Counted from the first letter of the stretch, positions 18,445-28,600 are shown. The stretch: DNA of 64,000 nt from Chlamydiota bacterium (GCA_013287905.1 JABDCW010000006.1:1-64000), one strand, 5' to 3'. Translations and numbers: made by a program. Notes: generated from the letters alone by a model not told the origin.

Positions 18445-19305
18445 CTTTTTTTGGCGGGCTTTCTTTATTTCTAAGACATCGTCAATTGCATTGAGATGCG
18501 ACTCTAACTCTTTAAGCATTTTTTTTTGCTTTTCTGCTTGTCCTTCATTTAAAATCGCTTCGTACGTTTCATCAAATGCTACAATGTTTTTGTGCGACGC
18601 CTTACCCTTTATCAATGCTTTGGTCTGATCAGTTGAAGCAAGCGTCATCAATTGATTTAACGAATTTTCGTCTAACGGACCCGAAATTTTTTTATGAATC
18701 CTCTTGCTTACCTTTTTTTCATACTGTAATTCCCGAACCAATTCATTTAATTTATTGGCCTTTTCATCCCCCTGGGGGGCATTCTGAGGTAATGCCTTGG
18801 AAGCCGCCGTCAATACCCGGTTTAACTTCAATTCTGCTGCAATTTGGTGGCTAAAGCGCGTGTTGTCGGCCCAATCCCAAGTACACTCACCGGGAGGGGT
18901 AGCCTTACATCGCTTACCCGTACTAATCGTCTTTCCGGAAATTGCTTTTCCGGAATGAACATAGGTGTTCGAAGCAAAAGCAGTAAACCCATCCTTTGCT
19001 ATATTGTCCATCAGTCCCTTTTCAATAGCTACCTGATAAATTTCCAAGGTGCGCCTGATGATCATTTCCTGTTCTTCATTTCCTTTAGCTGCGGCTTGAT
19101 GTGACGCGTAGGCATACATCACCTTTACGTGTTTGTCGCATGTAAATGTGACTTTCATCCGTATAAGGTTATCTTGTATCCCCATTTCTTCAAATGCAAC
19201 TCTAGATTCCCCAACTTTATACACATTTTTTGGTTGCGGATTTTGATGCGGTACTTGAGGCAATTGAACGGGATTCTGAGTGGGGTTAGAAACAGGTGAT
19301 GACAT
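18418..19305 (-). CDS. Hypothetical protein with Pro/Asn-rich N-terminus (possible effector)
   Basis: This 295-residue protein is not recognised. Residues 1-27 are Ser/Pro/Asn/Gln-rich and disordered (MSSPVSNPTQNPVQLPQ), the kind of N-terminus seen in many type III secretion substrates. A central part (about 35-160) mixes strands and helices and includes a segment with Gly/Ser/Thr/Lys turns (SGKAISGKTISTGKR). The C-terminal third is charged helix or coiled coil. AAGG precedes ATG. It leads a two-gene unit with the gene ending at 17649. Secretion is inference only. Confidence 0.6.
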   Translation of the reverse strand: MSSPVSNPTQNPVQLPQVPHQNPQPKNVYKVGESRVAFEEMGIQDNLIRMKVTFTCDKHVKVMYAYASHQAAAKGNEEQEMIIRRTLEIYQVAIEKGLMDNIAKDGFTAFASNTYVHSGKAISGKTISTGKRCKATPPGECTWDWADNTRFSHQIAAELKLNRVLTAASKALPQNAPQGDEKANKLNELVRELQYEKKVSKRIHKKISGPLDENSLNQLMTLASTDQTKALIKGKASHKNIVAFDETYEAILNEGQAEKQKKMLKELESHLNAIDDVLEIKKARQKKFDELKGII

Positions 19306-19406
19306 ACAAACCTTAATTTTTTATTTTTAATTTTTATCTATTTAATTAACTATAACTTAAGCTTATTATAAAGATATAATATTATTTTGTAAATAAAAAC
19401 TGTTTG

Positions 19407-19567
19407 TTTTATGAACAATGGACGACATGGACCACATGGACGACATGGACAAATATGGACAAATATGGACAATTTGATCCTTTAGCGGTGGCGCTGCCCT
19501 GTCCATTTCTGTCCATATTTGTCCATGCCGTCCATGTCGTCCATGCCGTCCATTGTCCATAAAATAA
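19407..19567. repeat. Long inverted repeat built of GGACGACAT-type units
   Basis: The left arm (about 19407-19470) is made of tandem 9-12 base units based on ATGGAC (GACATGGAC, AAATATGGAC). The right arm (about 19498-19567) is its near-complete reverse complement. The loop carries GATCCTTTAGCGGTGGCG. Related half-arms occur at 24355-24400. It fills the divergent spacer 19306-19682; A+T-rich DNA at 19306-19400 probably holds the promoter of the leftward operon, and no gene is supported there. Confidence 0.85.
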
Positions 19568-19682
19568 AAAGAGCACGGGCACGGGCAGGAACCCAAGTAT
19601 ACATTCCCCTTTTCAAAATTAACCTTTCCATTATACAATTAAGGGAGAGGGATCTCACTAATTCTTAACAGATGGAGCTATT

Positions 19683-20324
19683 ATGAACCGTAAACAGAAA
19701 GCAATGGAATTTATAGATGAAGAATTTCAAATTCATGTCGTCGGACATAATTTGACTGTCACAGATGCACTAAGAGACTACGCAACCAATAAACTTTTTA
19801 AACTGGAACGATTTGGGGACCGGATCCTTAATGCAGTCGTCACAATGGACCATCAAAAACTTGATTTTCGGACCGATATTGTATTAAAATCCAACCACAC
19901 GAAAATTAAAGCTCAAGGGATAGATGAAAATATGTATGCCTCCATCGATAAAGCCATGCATAAACTCGAAGCGCAACTCTTGCGCTATAAGGATAAACTT
20001 CATAGACATCACGCCAAAGGCACTTCGGCTGTAGATATGACAGTCAATGTGTTGCGCGCGATTCCGGACGAGGAAGTTATCGATTTCAACGAGGCGATCG
20101 AGTCGGACGACATCGGGCGTTTGTCGGATAGTTATACTCCGCATAGCATTGTCTCCAAAGAACTGCTTCCCCTTAAAACACTGACCGATGGCGAAGCTTT
20201 GATGAAAATGAATTTATCTCAGGATCATTTTCTCGTCTACCGCGATGAAGAAAAACACCACTTACGCATTATGTATCGACGCAATGACGGCAATTTTGGA
20301 GTCATCGAACCGGAAATAAAATAG
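19683..20324 (+). CDS. hpf: Long-form ribosome hibernation promoting factor
   Basis: The 213-residue product matches long HPF/RaiA. The N-terminal beta-alpha-beta domain (about 15-115) has FQIHVVGHNLTVTDALRDY, the dibasic LKSNHTKIKAQG strand, and the YASIDKAMHKLEAQL helix. An acidic linker leads to the C-terminal dimerisation domain (about 150-213), with IVSKELLPLKTLTDGEAL and FLVYRDEE...LRIMYRRNDG. It dimerises 70S ribosomes into inactive 100S particles in slow growth, which would suit the non-dividing elementary body. GGAG lies just upstream of ATG. It begins a rightward run of four closely spaced genes. Confidence 0.93.
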   Translation: MNRKQKAMEFIDEEFQIHVVGHNLTVTDALRDYATNKLFKLERFGDRILNAVVTMDHQKLDFRTDIVLKSNHTKIKAQGIDENMYASIDKAMHKLEAQLLRYKDKLHRHHAKGTSAVDMTVNVLRAIPDEEVIDFNEAIESDDIGRLSDSYTPHSIVSKELLPLKTLTDGEALMKMNLSQDHFLVYRDEEKHHLRIMYRRNDGNFGVIEPEIK

Positions 20325-20339
20325 ACCCCGAATAAAAAC

Positions 20340-20810
20340 ATGCAAGAGAATAAACAACTTTATTGTCCTATCCGCCGAACTTGGGTGGCTGCTTTACCAG
20401 AAGAACATGTAAGACAGTTTTTTATTCAGCATATGGTCGGGGACTGTCATTTTCCGCAAATCCTGATCGCTGTCGAAAAATCACTGAAGCAGCTGCCTCA
20501 TTTGCACGCAATCGACCTGTGCAAGATCCCCGACAGAAGGGCAGATATTATTTGTTTTGCCAACAAGGAAGACCGGCTCTTCCCTCTGCTCATTGTAGAG
20601 TGCAAGGCCATTAAGCTGACGAAGCGTGTGGTCAATCAGGTAGCCAGTTACAATAGATTTGTCCGGGCCCCCTTTATAGCGATCGTTAATTTACAAGAAA
20701 TTCGTTTCGGCACATATGACCTGATGAAAGACGAATATACTTTTATCGATCATTTACCTGATTTTAAACATCTATGTTCATTAGGAGGGTTATATGAACC
20801 AGGAGGATAA
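20340..20810 (+). CDS. Stand-alone HsdR N-terminal-type nuclease domain protein
   Basis: The 156-residue protein matches the type I restriction enzyme R N-terminal domain family (HSDR_N_2): PEEHVRQFFIQHM near residue 20, then D69 (in RRADI) and E87-C-K89, the PD-(D/E)XK catalytic triad, then NQVASYNRFVRAPFIAIVN. No helicase, HsdM or HsdS is attached or nearby, so it is not a working restriction enzyme; family members of this size are common in Bacteroidota and Chlamydiota with unknown role. It follows hpf by 15 bp and overlaps the next gene by 17 bp. Confidence 0.8.
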   Translation: MQENKQLYCPIRRTWVAALPEEHVRQFFIQHMVGDCHFPQILIAVEKSLKQLPHLHAIDLCKIPDRRADIICFANKEDRLFPLLIVECKAIKLTKRVVNQVASYNRFVRAPFIAIVNLQEIRFGTYDLMKDEYTFIDHLPDFKHLCSLGGLYEPGG

Positions 20811-21276
20811 ATCGGATAAACAGACATCTACAGATGCTGCTATGAATGCGTTATTCGATGAATTGGAGACTTTACTTGCCATATTGAACAATCCAAAAAT
20901 CAAGGATGTCCCGGAAAAAACCCAAATCCTTCCACTCATATTGATCAAAGTGGAAGAATTGGCAAAATGGTCCAAAGAATTTGAACAAACGGCAAACACA
21001 TACATTCTATCCTCACAAATTTCAAAAGAGGAGATTTCAAATATTATCCAGGGAAGCTCCCGTGATCTCCCGGCGGAGAAACGGGCATTGATTGAGCGTG
21101 GAAACCGTCTTCGTCAAAATATTTTGACCGCGATGGCCAATCTGAATATACCCGTTGAACCAGCGACCGAGGAACCCAGCAGTCACAAAACGGAATATGA
21201 AAAAATCCAAAATACACAAAGAGACAGAAAAACGGAAAAAACACGGCTCCGCAAATTCAAAAAATTCAAATCATGA
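20794..21276 (+). CDS. Hypothetical helical protein
   Basis: The 160-residue product is not recognised. Residues 15-110 should be helical with Leu/Ile heptads (ELETLLAILNN, KVEELAKWSKEFEQ), and the C-terminal 40 residues are strongly basic and charged (KTEKTRLRKFKKFKS), which could bind nucleic acid. AGGAGGGT at 20782-20789 is a strong Shine-Dalgarno placed inside the previous gene, so ATG at 20794 is secure. It lies between the nuclease-domain gene and the DUF115 gene in one transcript. Confidence 0.7.
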   Translation: MNQEDKSDKQTSTDAAMNALFDELETLLAILNNPKIKDVPEKTQILPLILIKVEELAKWSKEFEQTANTYILSSQISKEEISNIIQGSSRDLPAEKRALIERGNRLRQNILTAMANLNIPVEPATEEPSSHKTEYEKIQNTQRDRKTEKTRLRKFKKFKS

Positions 21277-21279
21277 TGT

Positions 21280-24200
21280 ATGAACGAAACCAGTTCTCAT
21301 TTCGAAGACAACCTTAAGGCCTGGGGGGAATTGCACCCCCAACAACTTCCCATCATTGCAAACACTCTTTGTCAACATGTCACCTTCTGCAAGGCTGCGT
21401 CTGGAGATGAAAACCTCAAAGTAGCCATGGACAATAAGGTCATTTACCTCCACTCCAGGCAAGACCCTAAGCAAGAGGCGGAAGGATGGTTTGACAACCT
21501 CTCATTAACGGAAACGCAAACGCTCTTTGTCTACAAAATCGGCCTTGGCTATTGCTATGATGCTGCGAAAAATTGGCTGCATCAACATCATTCGCGCGAA
21601 TTAGTTTTTTTGGAAGATGACCCGGAGGTACTTAGGCGTTTTTTCGAATCAAAACGTGCAAGCATGCTTTTAAAAGATTTCCAGGTGGAAATCTTTTTTT
21701 TGGGAAACAACCTGGCCGATTTTCAAAGCCTTCTTGCTATTTCAACCATCTGTTCCCCTCACTCCTGGAAACTCTCTTCTTTATCAAATGTCCCGACTCC
21801 CCGTATAAACGAGCTGTACAAACTGATGGAATTTTACTTTTTCATGAATCAGGCGGCGACAAGCGAGTATAGCCAGTTTGTCAACACCGTTTTTAAAAAT
21901 TTTTATAAAAATTACCTCTCGTTCGAAAACATGACTTTCGGCAATCATCTCTTTGGTAAATTTAAGGGGATCCCCGCCATCATTTGCGGAGCCGGTCCCT
22001 CATTGGACAAAAATATTGAATTGCTTGGAACATTGACCGACCGCGCGTTAATTTTTGCGGGCGGAACAGCTCTTAATGCTCTTAATGGTAAAAATATTAT
22101 GCCTCACTTTGGGGTAGGCATTGATCCAAATCCGGCGCAATTCACACGCCTGATCATGAACCATGCTTATGAAACCCCTTTTTTCTTCCGGCCCCGAATG
22201 CTCTCCGAAGCTGTAGAAGCGATCCATGGGGATAAACTCTATATTTCCGGAACGTATGGATATCATTTAGGTAAGTGGCTGGAGCAATCATTGGGCTTGC
22301 ACAATGACCCGTCGAATGTAAAGTCTCCCATGCTATTTTCAGAGGAAGAAAGCGATATCTATAAGGAGGAGATCGAGGAGGGGTTCAATGTCTTAAATTT
22401 TAGCACATTGCTCGCTTATTTTATGGGATGCAACCCCATTATCTGTGTGGGTATTGATCTGGCCTACACACAAAATGCCTCCTATGCGTCAGGAATCGCC
22501 AGCCATCCGATCCATAGCCGTAAAAAAGATTTTCGAACGAAAGATTCCTCTGAAAGCACGATTCCCAAACTCGACATTTTTGGCAAACCGGTCAATACCC
22601 TCATTAAATGGGTATCGGAATCAAGCTGGTACTCAGACTTCCCCAAAAAATATCCGGGGGCGGCATTGATCAATGCAACGGAAGGGGGAATTGGGTTTAA
22701 TGCCATCCCCAATATGACCTTAAGCCATGTGAGCAAATCCTATCTGCAAAAACAATATGATCTCGAAACCCGCATCCATGGAGAAATTCAAAATGGGATA
22801 TTCCCGGGCTCAAGAGCAAAGGAACTGCTCGCTTCCTTAATTGACAGTTTACTAAAATGTTCTGAAATCTATTTAGAAATTATCCACTGTATGGTTTCCT
22901 GCCAGATGGGCGATTTACCAACGCAAGAGCATAAAAAAAACAAGGAAAAGGGCGAAAAGGGAGCAGATGTTGAAAAAAATATATCCGAACTACAAGCGAA
23001 AATAAGAAAAGAGCCAGGATACGAAGCCATTCTCCGCACACTCGATGAAATGTGGCCCAAACTAAATACCCTCGAAGAGCTGCGCTTTCGACGCAAAACC
23101 TTAGGACTTAAAACAGAAGAAATTGCCAAACAGCGCCTCGAACTCGATATTAAAAAAACTATCGCATTAAATGAAGCTTCTGTCCAGCACGCTGCGTTTA
23201 TCAGATACCTTATTCAGGAACAAAAGAAGGCCCTCAATTCAGAAAAACTTCCTGAAGATATGTCACAGGAACAAAGAACACATTATTCCCCGCCCGAAAT
23301 AAACCCTTGCGACATTTACAGCTATAAAGACAACCAACTGGTCATTGTTGACAGGGAACTGGACATCGATTACGCGGATGAGTTTTTTCCTGACGCTTAT
23401 GGCGAGCTGGAGCGTGAATATTACCCGGACGGCACAGTGAAATATGAACAGCTCTACCGCAATGGCGTTTTGCATGGCCCTTCGACATTTTATCATGAGG
23501 GTGGAATACCGCTTGCCACCTCCTGGTACATAGAAGGGAAACGGCAGGGTAAAATGTTCACTTACTATGCGGACGGTTCTTTAAAAAGCTTGCAGCGATA
23601 TAAAGAGGGAAAAATGGAAGGAATGCAAGTCTATTATTATCCGGGCTTACAGGTTAAATCTGTTCTTCCCCACCGAAACGGTTTATTAGATGGCGATGTT
23701 CTCCTATTCTATCCAACGGGCCGCCTGAAGAGGCAACTCCATTTCATTCAAGGCAAGCGCTTTGGAGAGGAAAAATATTGGCACCCAAACGGAAAGCTGT
23801 TTTTACATGCCCATTTTCAAAATGACCTGCCCGTTCAAACTGCCTGCCAATGGTATGATAACGGCTGTTTAGCCAAACAAGTCGTTTATAATAGTTCTTC
23901 AGAAGAGATCTCCTGCCAGGAATGGGATTTTAGCGGCAAGCCCATCCCCATTAGCCATGAGACCCAAAGCAACTATTTTGAAAAAATGGACAAAGGGATA
24001 AATGTCTTTACCAATAACCTTCAAATGCTCTGCGACCGGTTATCGAACATTTCTCAGGAGTTAACAGTCGACAAGGAATCTGTGGAACAACAAATACGGG
24101 CCATCAATGAAGCCATGGCGGAACTCCAACGGATCGAACAGGAAATTAATGTTAAAGAGGAAGACCCTTTCAATCCAAAAGAGAGCATTTGGCATGATCA

Positions 24201-24315
24201 CAAAATGCAAACACAAATGAAGGAACAGTTTCTACAGCTCCACCAGAAAATAGATGCAGAGCTTAAACTACTCAACGAACAGTACCAAAAATTGATCAAT
24301 CCCCATTTAGAATGA
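21280..24315 (+). CDS. DUF115/MptE-like protein fused to MORN-variant repeats
   Basis: The 1,011-residue protein has an N-terminal segment of family-specific sequence, then the DUF115 (MAF, 6-hydroxymethylpterin pyrophosphokinase MptE-like) Rossmann core at about 228-410: GIPAIICGAGPSLDKN, VGIDPNPAQF and ICVGIDLAY. A helical region follows, then at about 707-870 a series of MORN-variant (YwqK-type) repeats, each with Y.DG.LK....Y..G...G, and a charged coiled coil at about 900-1011. DUF115 proteins occur in surface-sugar and flagellin glycosylation clusters; no such genes are here. The fusion to MORN repeats suggests membrane-lipid or protein contact and may be specific to this lineage. It starts just after the stop of the previous gene, with no clear Shine-Dalgarno. 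Confidence 0.85.
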   Translation: MNETSSHFEDNLKAWGELHPQQLPIIANTLCQHVTFCKAASGDENLKVAMDNKVIYLHSRQDPKQEAEGWFDNLSLTETQTLFVYKIGLGYCYDAAKNWLHQHHSRELVFLEDDPEVLRRFFESKRASMLLKDFQVEIFFLGNNLADFQSLLAISTICSPHSWKLSSLSNVPTPRINELYKLMEFYFFMNQAATSEYSQFVNTVFKNFYKNYLSFENMTFGNHLFGKFKGIPAIICGAGPSLDKNIELLGTLTDRALIFAGGTALNALNGKNIMPHFGVGIDPNPAQFTRLIMNHAYETPFFFRPRMLSEAVEAIHGDKLYISGTYGYHLGKWLEQSLGLHNDPSNVKSPMLFSEEESDIYKEEIEEGFNVLNFSTLLAYFMGCNPIICVGIDLAYTQNASYASGIASHPIHSRKKDFRTKDSSESTIPKLDIFGKPVNTLIKWVSESSWYSDFPKKYPGAALINATEGGIGFNAIPNMTLSHVSKSYLQKQYDLETRIHGEIQNGIFPGSRAKELLASLIDSLLKCSEIYLEIIHCMVSCQMGDLPTQEHKKNKEKGEKGADVEKNISELQAKIRKEPGYEAILRTLDEMWPKLNTLEELRFRRKTLGLKTEEIAKQRLELDIKKTIALNEASVQHAAFIRYLIQEQKKALNSEKLPEDMSQEQRTHYSPPEINPCDIYSYKDNQLVIVDRELDIDYADEFFPDAYGELEREYYPDGTVKYEQLYRNGVLHGPSTFYHEGGIPLATSWYIEGKRQGKMFTYYADGSLKSLQRYKEGKMEGMQVYYYPGLQVKSVLPHRNGLLDGDVLLFYPTGRLKRQLHFIQGKRFGEEKYWHPNGKLFLHAHFQNDLPVQTACQWYDNGCLAKQVVYNSSSEEISCQEWDFSGKPIPISHETQSNYFEKMDKGINVFTNNLQMLCDRLSNISQELTVDKESVEQQIRAINEAMAELQRIEQEINVKEEDPFNPKESIWHDHKMQTQMKEQFLQLHQKIDAELKLLNEQYQKLINPHLE

Positions 24316-24400
24316 CCCATGTGCGCGTGAGCGTGCCGTGAGCGTCCCCTACTTGTTTTATGGACAATGGACGACATGGACAAGCAACCATGGACGGCAT

Positions 24401-24569
24401 GAGACAATTGCAAAAGTCCAGTTCAAACACTTTTCGGCAAGCAAGATTAAGATCATGATCAAGATCGAGATGAAGAACATTCCTAATCTCGATCTTGATC
24501 ATGATCTTAATCTTGCTTGCCGGAGACGACCTTGTTAAATTATTTTCTTGTCAATTCTGCAATTGTCTC
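24401..24569. repeat. Nested palindrome with a perfect 37-bp inner hairpin
   Basis: Outer arms GAGACAATTGCA (24401-24412) and TGCAATTGTCTC (24558-24569) enclose a perfect inverted repeat of 37 bases, 24435-24471 with 24486-24522, made of AAGATT/AAGATC hexamers with an ATGATCAT-type core and a 14-base loop. To the left, 24355-24400 carries ATGGACGACATGGAC units like those at 19407. The element fills the spacer 24316-24621 between two convergent genes; no gene is supported there. Confidence 0.9.
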
Positions 24570-24621
24570 ACATGGACAAGTGGGCACTCTCACGGGCTAT
24601 TCTTTATTCACGATATGTATA

Positions 24622-24816
24622 TTATTTTCGGCAGCACTGTTTACATTGGCAAAGGTAGTAAATAGCGCTTAGCCCAATAGCAATATATATCCCTTTTACA
24701 ACAGCTGCAGAACTGAAAAGATATTGAACAATATTAAAATCAAAAAGACCTACCAAACCCCAGTTAAGACCGCCTATCACTAACAGGATCGCGGCGATTA
24801 TTCCTAAAATTCTCAT
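24622..24816 (-). CDS. DUF378 family small membrane protein
   Basis: The 64-residue product fits DUF378 (YuzA-like): an N-terminal hydrophobic helix, the signature GGLNWGLVGLFDFNIVQYLF at about residues 18-37, and a second helix (GIYIAIGLSAIYYL) followed by a short Cys/Lys tail CQCKQCCRK. The role of the family is unknown. It stands alone between repeat-rich spacers; the cysteine-rich tail is unusual for the family as I know it. Confidence 0.8.
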   Translation of the reverse strand: MRILGIIAAILLVIGGLNWGLVGLFDFNIVQYLFSSAAVVKGIYIAIGLSAIYYLCQCKQCCRK

Positions 24817-24955
24817 ATAAACTCCTCATTTAAATTGTTTTCCCCACTCTAGATTTTCTTGGCTTTTCATTCAATTATATTTTTAATTTTATGTTGACAT
24901 GGTGCAAATTAATAACGAGGAGTTCACGCCTCAACGATAAAAATGATATAACGAT

Positions 24956-25057
24956 AAATTTAACAGGAATTGCAGGATCGCTTTTAGCGGCAGGATATGC
25001 ATAGATCTCTTTTCCATCCTGCCGCTCAAAGCGATCCTGCAAATCCTGTTAAATTTA
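24956..25057. repeat. Long inverted repeat, AACAGGAT family
   Basis: The arm near 24956-24996 (AAATTTAACAGGAATTGCAG, then GATCG and GCGGCAGGATA) is complementary with few mismatches to 25017-25057. It is closely related to 17451-17553. Immediately left, 24932-24957 has CAACGATAAAAATGATATAACGAT, a half-copy of the module seen at 63655 and 63861. Right of it, 25111-25152 carries an isolated AAGATC-hexamer arm (GATTAAGATCATGATCAAGA). The spacer 24817-25279 has no supported gene. Confidence 0.85.
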
Positions 25058-25279
25058 TAAAGAAGCAATGACGCAAAGAATTTTTAATCCCTTCCCTCTC
25101 TAGTGTCTGATTAAGATCATGATCAAGAACGAGATTAAGATCAAGATTTGCTTAGAGTCTTCTTGATTGAGAGAAATTCAAAAAATCGTTTTAATTTCTG
25201 GTCACCTGCCCCTCCCCCCTTGACAAATTTTAACCTCCTGATTAGTGTAAAATAAAAAAACACCACGCAAGGAGAGACG

Positions 25280-25606
25280 ATGGCTCAGCCTATTTTATCA
25301 AAGAAAAAAGCCGATGCGCTTTCTAATGGCGTATTCCTCATTGGACTTGGGATCCTTTTTTATACGAATGCCTGGTGGCCGGGGATCATAGTCGCCCTGT
25401 GGGCATTTTTAGCTGTACGGCAATACCTGACCGGACGAAACTATGATTTGATCATCTCATCGGCGATCTGTGCAGCTTTATTTTTAATTTCCATTTTTAA
25501 ATTCAGCTGGGATGTCCTGATGCCGGTCCTGTTTATCATTGGAGGCACCTATATTATTTTCCGCGAATACTATTTTGCTGATGAGCCCCCTAAATCTAAC
25601 TCTTAA
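25280..25606 (+). CDS. Small integral membrane protein upstream of pknD
   Basis: The 108-residue protein has about four hydrophobic segments (roughly residues 15-27, 30-43, 56-72, 75-92) and short charged ends. GGAGAG precedes ATG. It lies 55 bp upstream of pknD on the same strand; a small membrane protein also precedes pknD in Chlamydiaceae as I recall, so it may be a conserved partner. Part of the sequence (NAWWPGIIVALWAF) resembles LiaF/YvqF-type membrane domains, but the match is too weak for a name. Confidence 0.65.
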   Translation: MAQPILSKKKADALSNGVFLIGLGILFYTNAWWPGIIVALWAFLAVRQYLTGRNYDLIISSAICAALFLISIFKFSWDVLMPVLFIIGGTYIIFREYYFADEPPKSNS

Positions 25607-25661
25607 AACCCCGATTGAAAAAAATATTAACACACTCCCTACCTAATCACAAAAGAGAGCA

Positions 25662-28600
25662 ATGATTTGCCCTGCCTGCCACATTGAAATATCTTTTACC
25701 GAAAGCACAAAAAGTCAAGCCCCCAGGTACTGCCCATTTTGCAAAGCGGATCTTAATGCTACTGATACCCTGACAACCTCCCATGATCCTCAGCATGACA
25801 GCAGCCATTCCACACATGCTCCCTATGTCTCATTTCTGCCGGAACACATCCCCGGCTCCGATCAGGTCCAGTTCATGATCGGCCCCTATCAGGTGCTAAA
25901 AAGTATCGGTAAAGGGGGCATGGGAGAGGTTTTTCTCGTATATGACACGAGCTTTGGCCGCCGCATCGCGTTAAAACAAATCAGAACCGATTTGACAAAA
26001 CACCATCAACTGCATAACCGCTTTCTAAAAGAAGCGCGCATCACAAGTCAATTGACCCACCCGGCAATCATATCCATTTATTCTATTCATATCTCACCGG
26101 AAATCACCTACTACACCATGCCTTACATCGAGGGGGAAACTCTCAAACAGATGCTGCAAAAAGCGCGAAAACAGGAAAAATATGGGAACAAAACCGCACA
26201 CATCACCGAATCGATCCCTTCCTTTATTCGCATTTTTTTAAGCATTTGCCAGGCTGTTGCCTATGCACATTCAAAAAAAATCCTCCATCGCGATTTAAAA
26301 CCGGAAAATATCATCGTCGGCAAGTATGGCCAGATTGTGATCCTCGATTGGGGACTTGCCAAATTGCTCAAGGATAAAGAAGAGACAGCAGCGGATGCAA
26401 CGGTGGAAACGGATCCTGAACCAAATCCGCTGCACCATCTCACCCATGTCGGAAAAATTGTCGGAACACTCACCTATATGGCGCCGGAAAGAGCGCTCGG
26501 AAAACCTGCCACTTTTCAGACCGATATCTATTCGCTTGGCGTTATCCTGTACCAGCTGCTCACACTGAAACAACCATTCCGCAGAGAATCTTTAAAGCTA
26601 TATCGGCAAAACATCCACAAAGAGGTGTTGATCGACCCAATCGATGCAGCCCCTTATCGGGATGTGCCAAAATCGCTGTCCCGCATTGTGATGAAATGTT
26701 TAGCTGTAATGCCGGAACAAAGATACTTTTCCGTCGATCAACTGATCCACGATGTGGAAAATTATATTGAAGGGCGTTCAGAATGGTTTCAAATCACGGA
26801 ACTCAGTATCCAAAATAAACAGGATTGGGAATTTCAGGAAAACGTCCTCATAGCAGAACACACTGCCATCTCTCCCGAAACAGAAGTTTCTGACTGGGTC
26901 AGTCTTATGATCTCTAAAGCATCCTTTCAGGACACGATCAAGCTAGAAGCAAAAATCAAAATCGGAGAAGGGAGCAATGGGATCGGCTTTTTGATGAGTA
27001 TTCCGGAAGCGGGCGAACGTCTTCATTTAAATGACGGCTATTGCCTATGGCTTGGCACTGAGCGTTACCGGTCGACAAAATTGCTCCGTTCCACAGTCGA
27101 AGTCATGTCCGCCCCCGATGTCTATCTGCAACCTTTAGAATGGATAGATATACGCATTGAAAAATTTGAAAATAAGATCCACCTTTATTTTAATCATGTG
27201 CTTCAATTCTCCTACATCAGCCATCTGCCCCTTGCCGGAACCCACGTTGGCCTGATCATGCGCGATGACGATTTCTCATTAAAAAGCTTTAATGTCTTTA
27301 TTTGCAGTCAAAACATCATGGTAAACTGCCTGGCAGTGCCCGATGCCTTTCTTGCCCATAAAGAGTATACGATTGCTTTAAATGAATACCGCCGGATAGG
27401 ATATTCCTTTCCCGGGAGGGCCGAGGGGCGCGAAGCGATGTTTCGTGCAGGGATCACGATCCTGGAGGAAGCGGGTCAGGAAGTAGATCCGGATAAAAAA
27501 AATCATTGTTTTGATCTTGCCCAGGAAGAATTCCATAAATTGTCCCAAACTCCGGGAGCTCCCCTGGAATACTTAGGTAAAGCCCTTGTCTATCAAAGAA
27601 TGGGAGATGTCGAAGAAGAGGTGAAATGCTTTGAGCTAACTTACAGAAAATATCATAGACACCCTCTTTTACCTGTCGTCCATGAGCATATGATCTACAG
27701 GATGTACGAAAGCGCAAGACAAGACCGCAGGGCTACCTTTCATTTTATTTTGCTTTCCCTGATCTACCTGCCGACCCCTACCGTTGCCACACATACGAAA
27801 AAACTGATCAACAGTTTAGAAAAGCAATGGGAGCCCTTACCTTTCATGGAATTAGAGTCTATCCCCGATCCTCCCTTTCCCTTAAGCCGCTACATGTTGG
27901 GCACAAAATTGAGCTTTTGGCTTGCCCGCCCCTTCACTTTGCATGAGATCATCGGGGAACTTTTGAAAATGGAAATTTTGTCCGCCCCGACAATTGGAAA
28001 TGCACTGTTCAGTCTATTTGAATTGGGAAGCTATCAGATGGCAACCGATCGCTTAAAAGATGTCGTAGATCAATTTACTAAACGTAAAATGGACGACTTT
28101 AACGAGCAAAAAAAATGGTTTAAGATCATTGCGCATAGTGTTGGACAATCGATGGAAGAAGCAGCTGTGCAATGTATACAAGCGGCAGGCGTTTTGGACC
28201 ATCCCTCTTTCCACATGGAGCGTGCGCTCCTCTTTATTATGCAGACCGCTTTAGATCTCGAAAAATATCCAATAGTCGAGCGTTTGTATCATGGGATCCA
28301 CAAAGAGAAGCTATCGCCGCAGGCACAAATTCTGCACGATGGATATCAGATTTGGAATTACCTCCTTCAGGATAAAGTCAACGAGGCGGGCAAGCTTTTT
28401 AACCGCTATCCTCCAGAAGTCTTACATCGCGAAGGAACCCTTCTTCACTTTCTTTACGGCTGCCATCTTTATATTATCGAAGGCAAAGAGATCGCTTATC
28501 TCCATTTTTCCGGAATTTTTGAAGTCCCCTATCCTAAGAGCTGGTCTTTGCTTGGGTATTTTCTGGAAGGGAAGATAACTGATGAAGGAGTTTGGGGCGT

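Noticed and set aside
19407-19567. Possible CRISPR array because of short tandem repeats
   Set aside because: Units are 9-12 bases, contiguous without spacers, and form an inverted repeat; no cas genes nearby.
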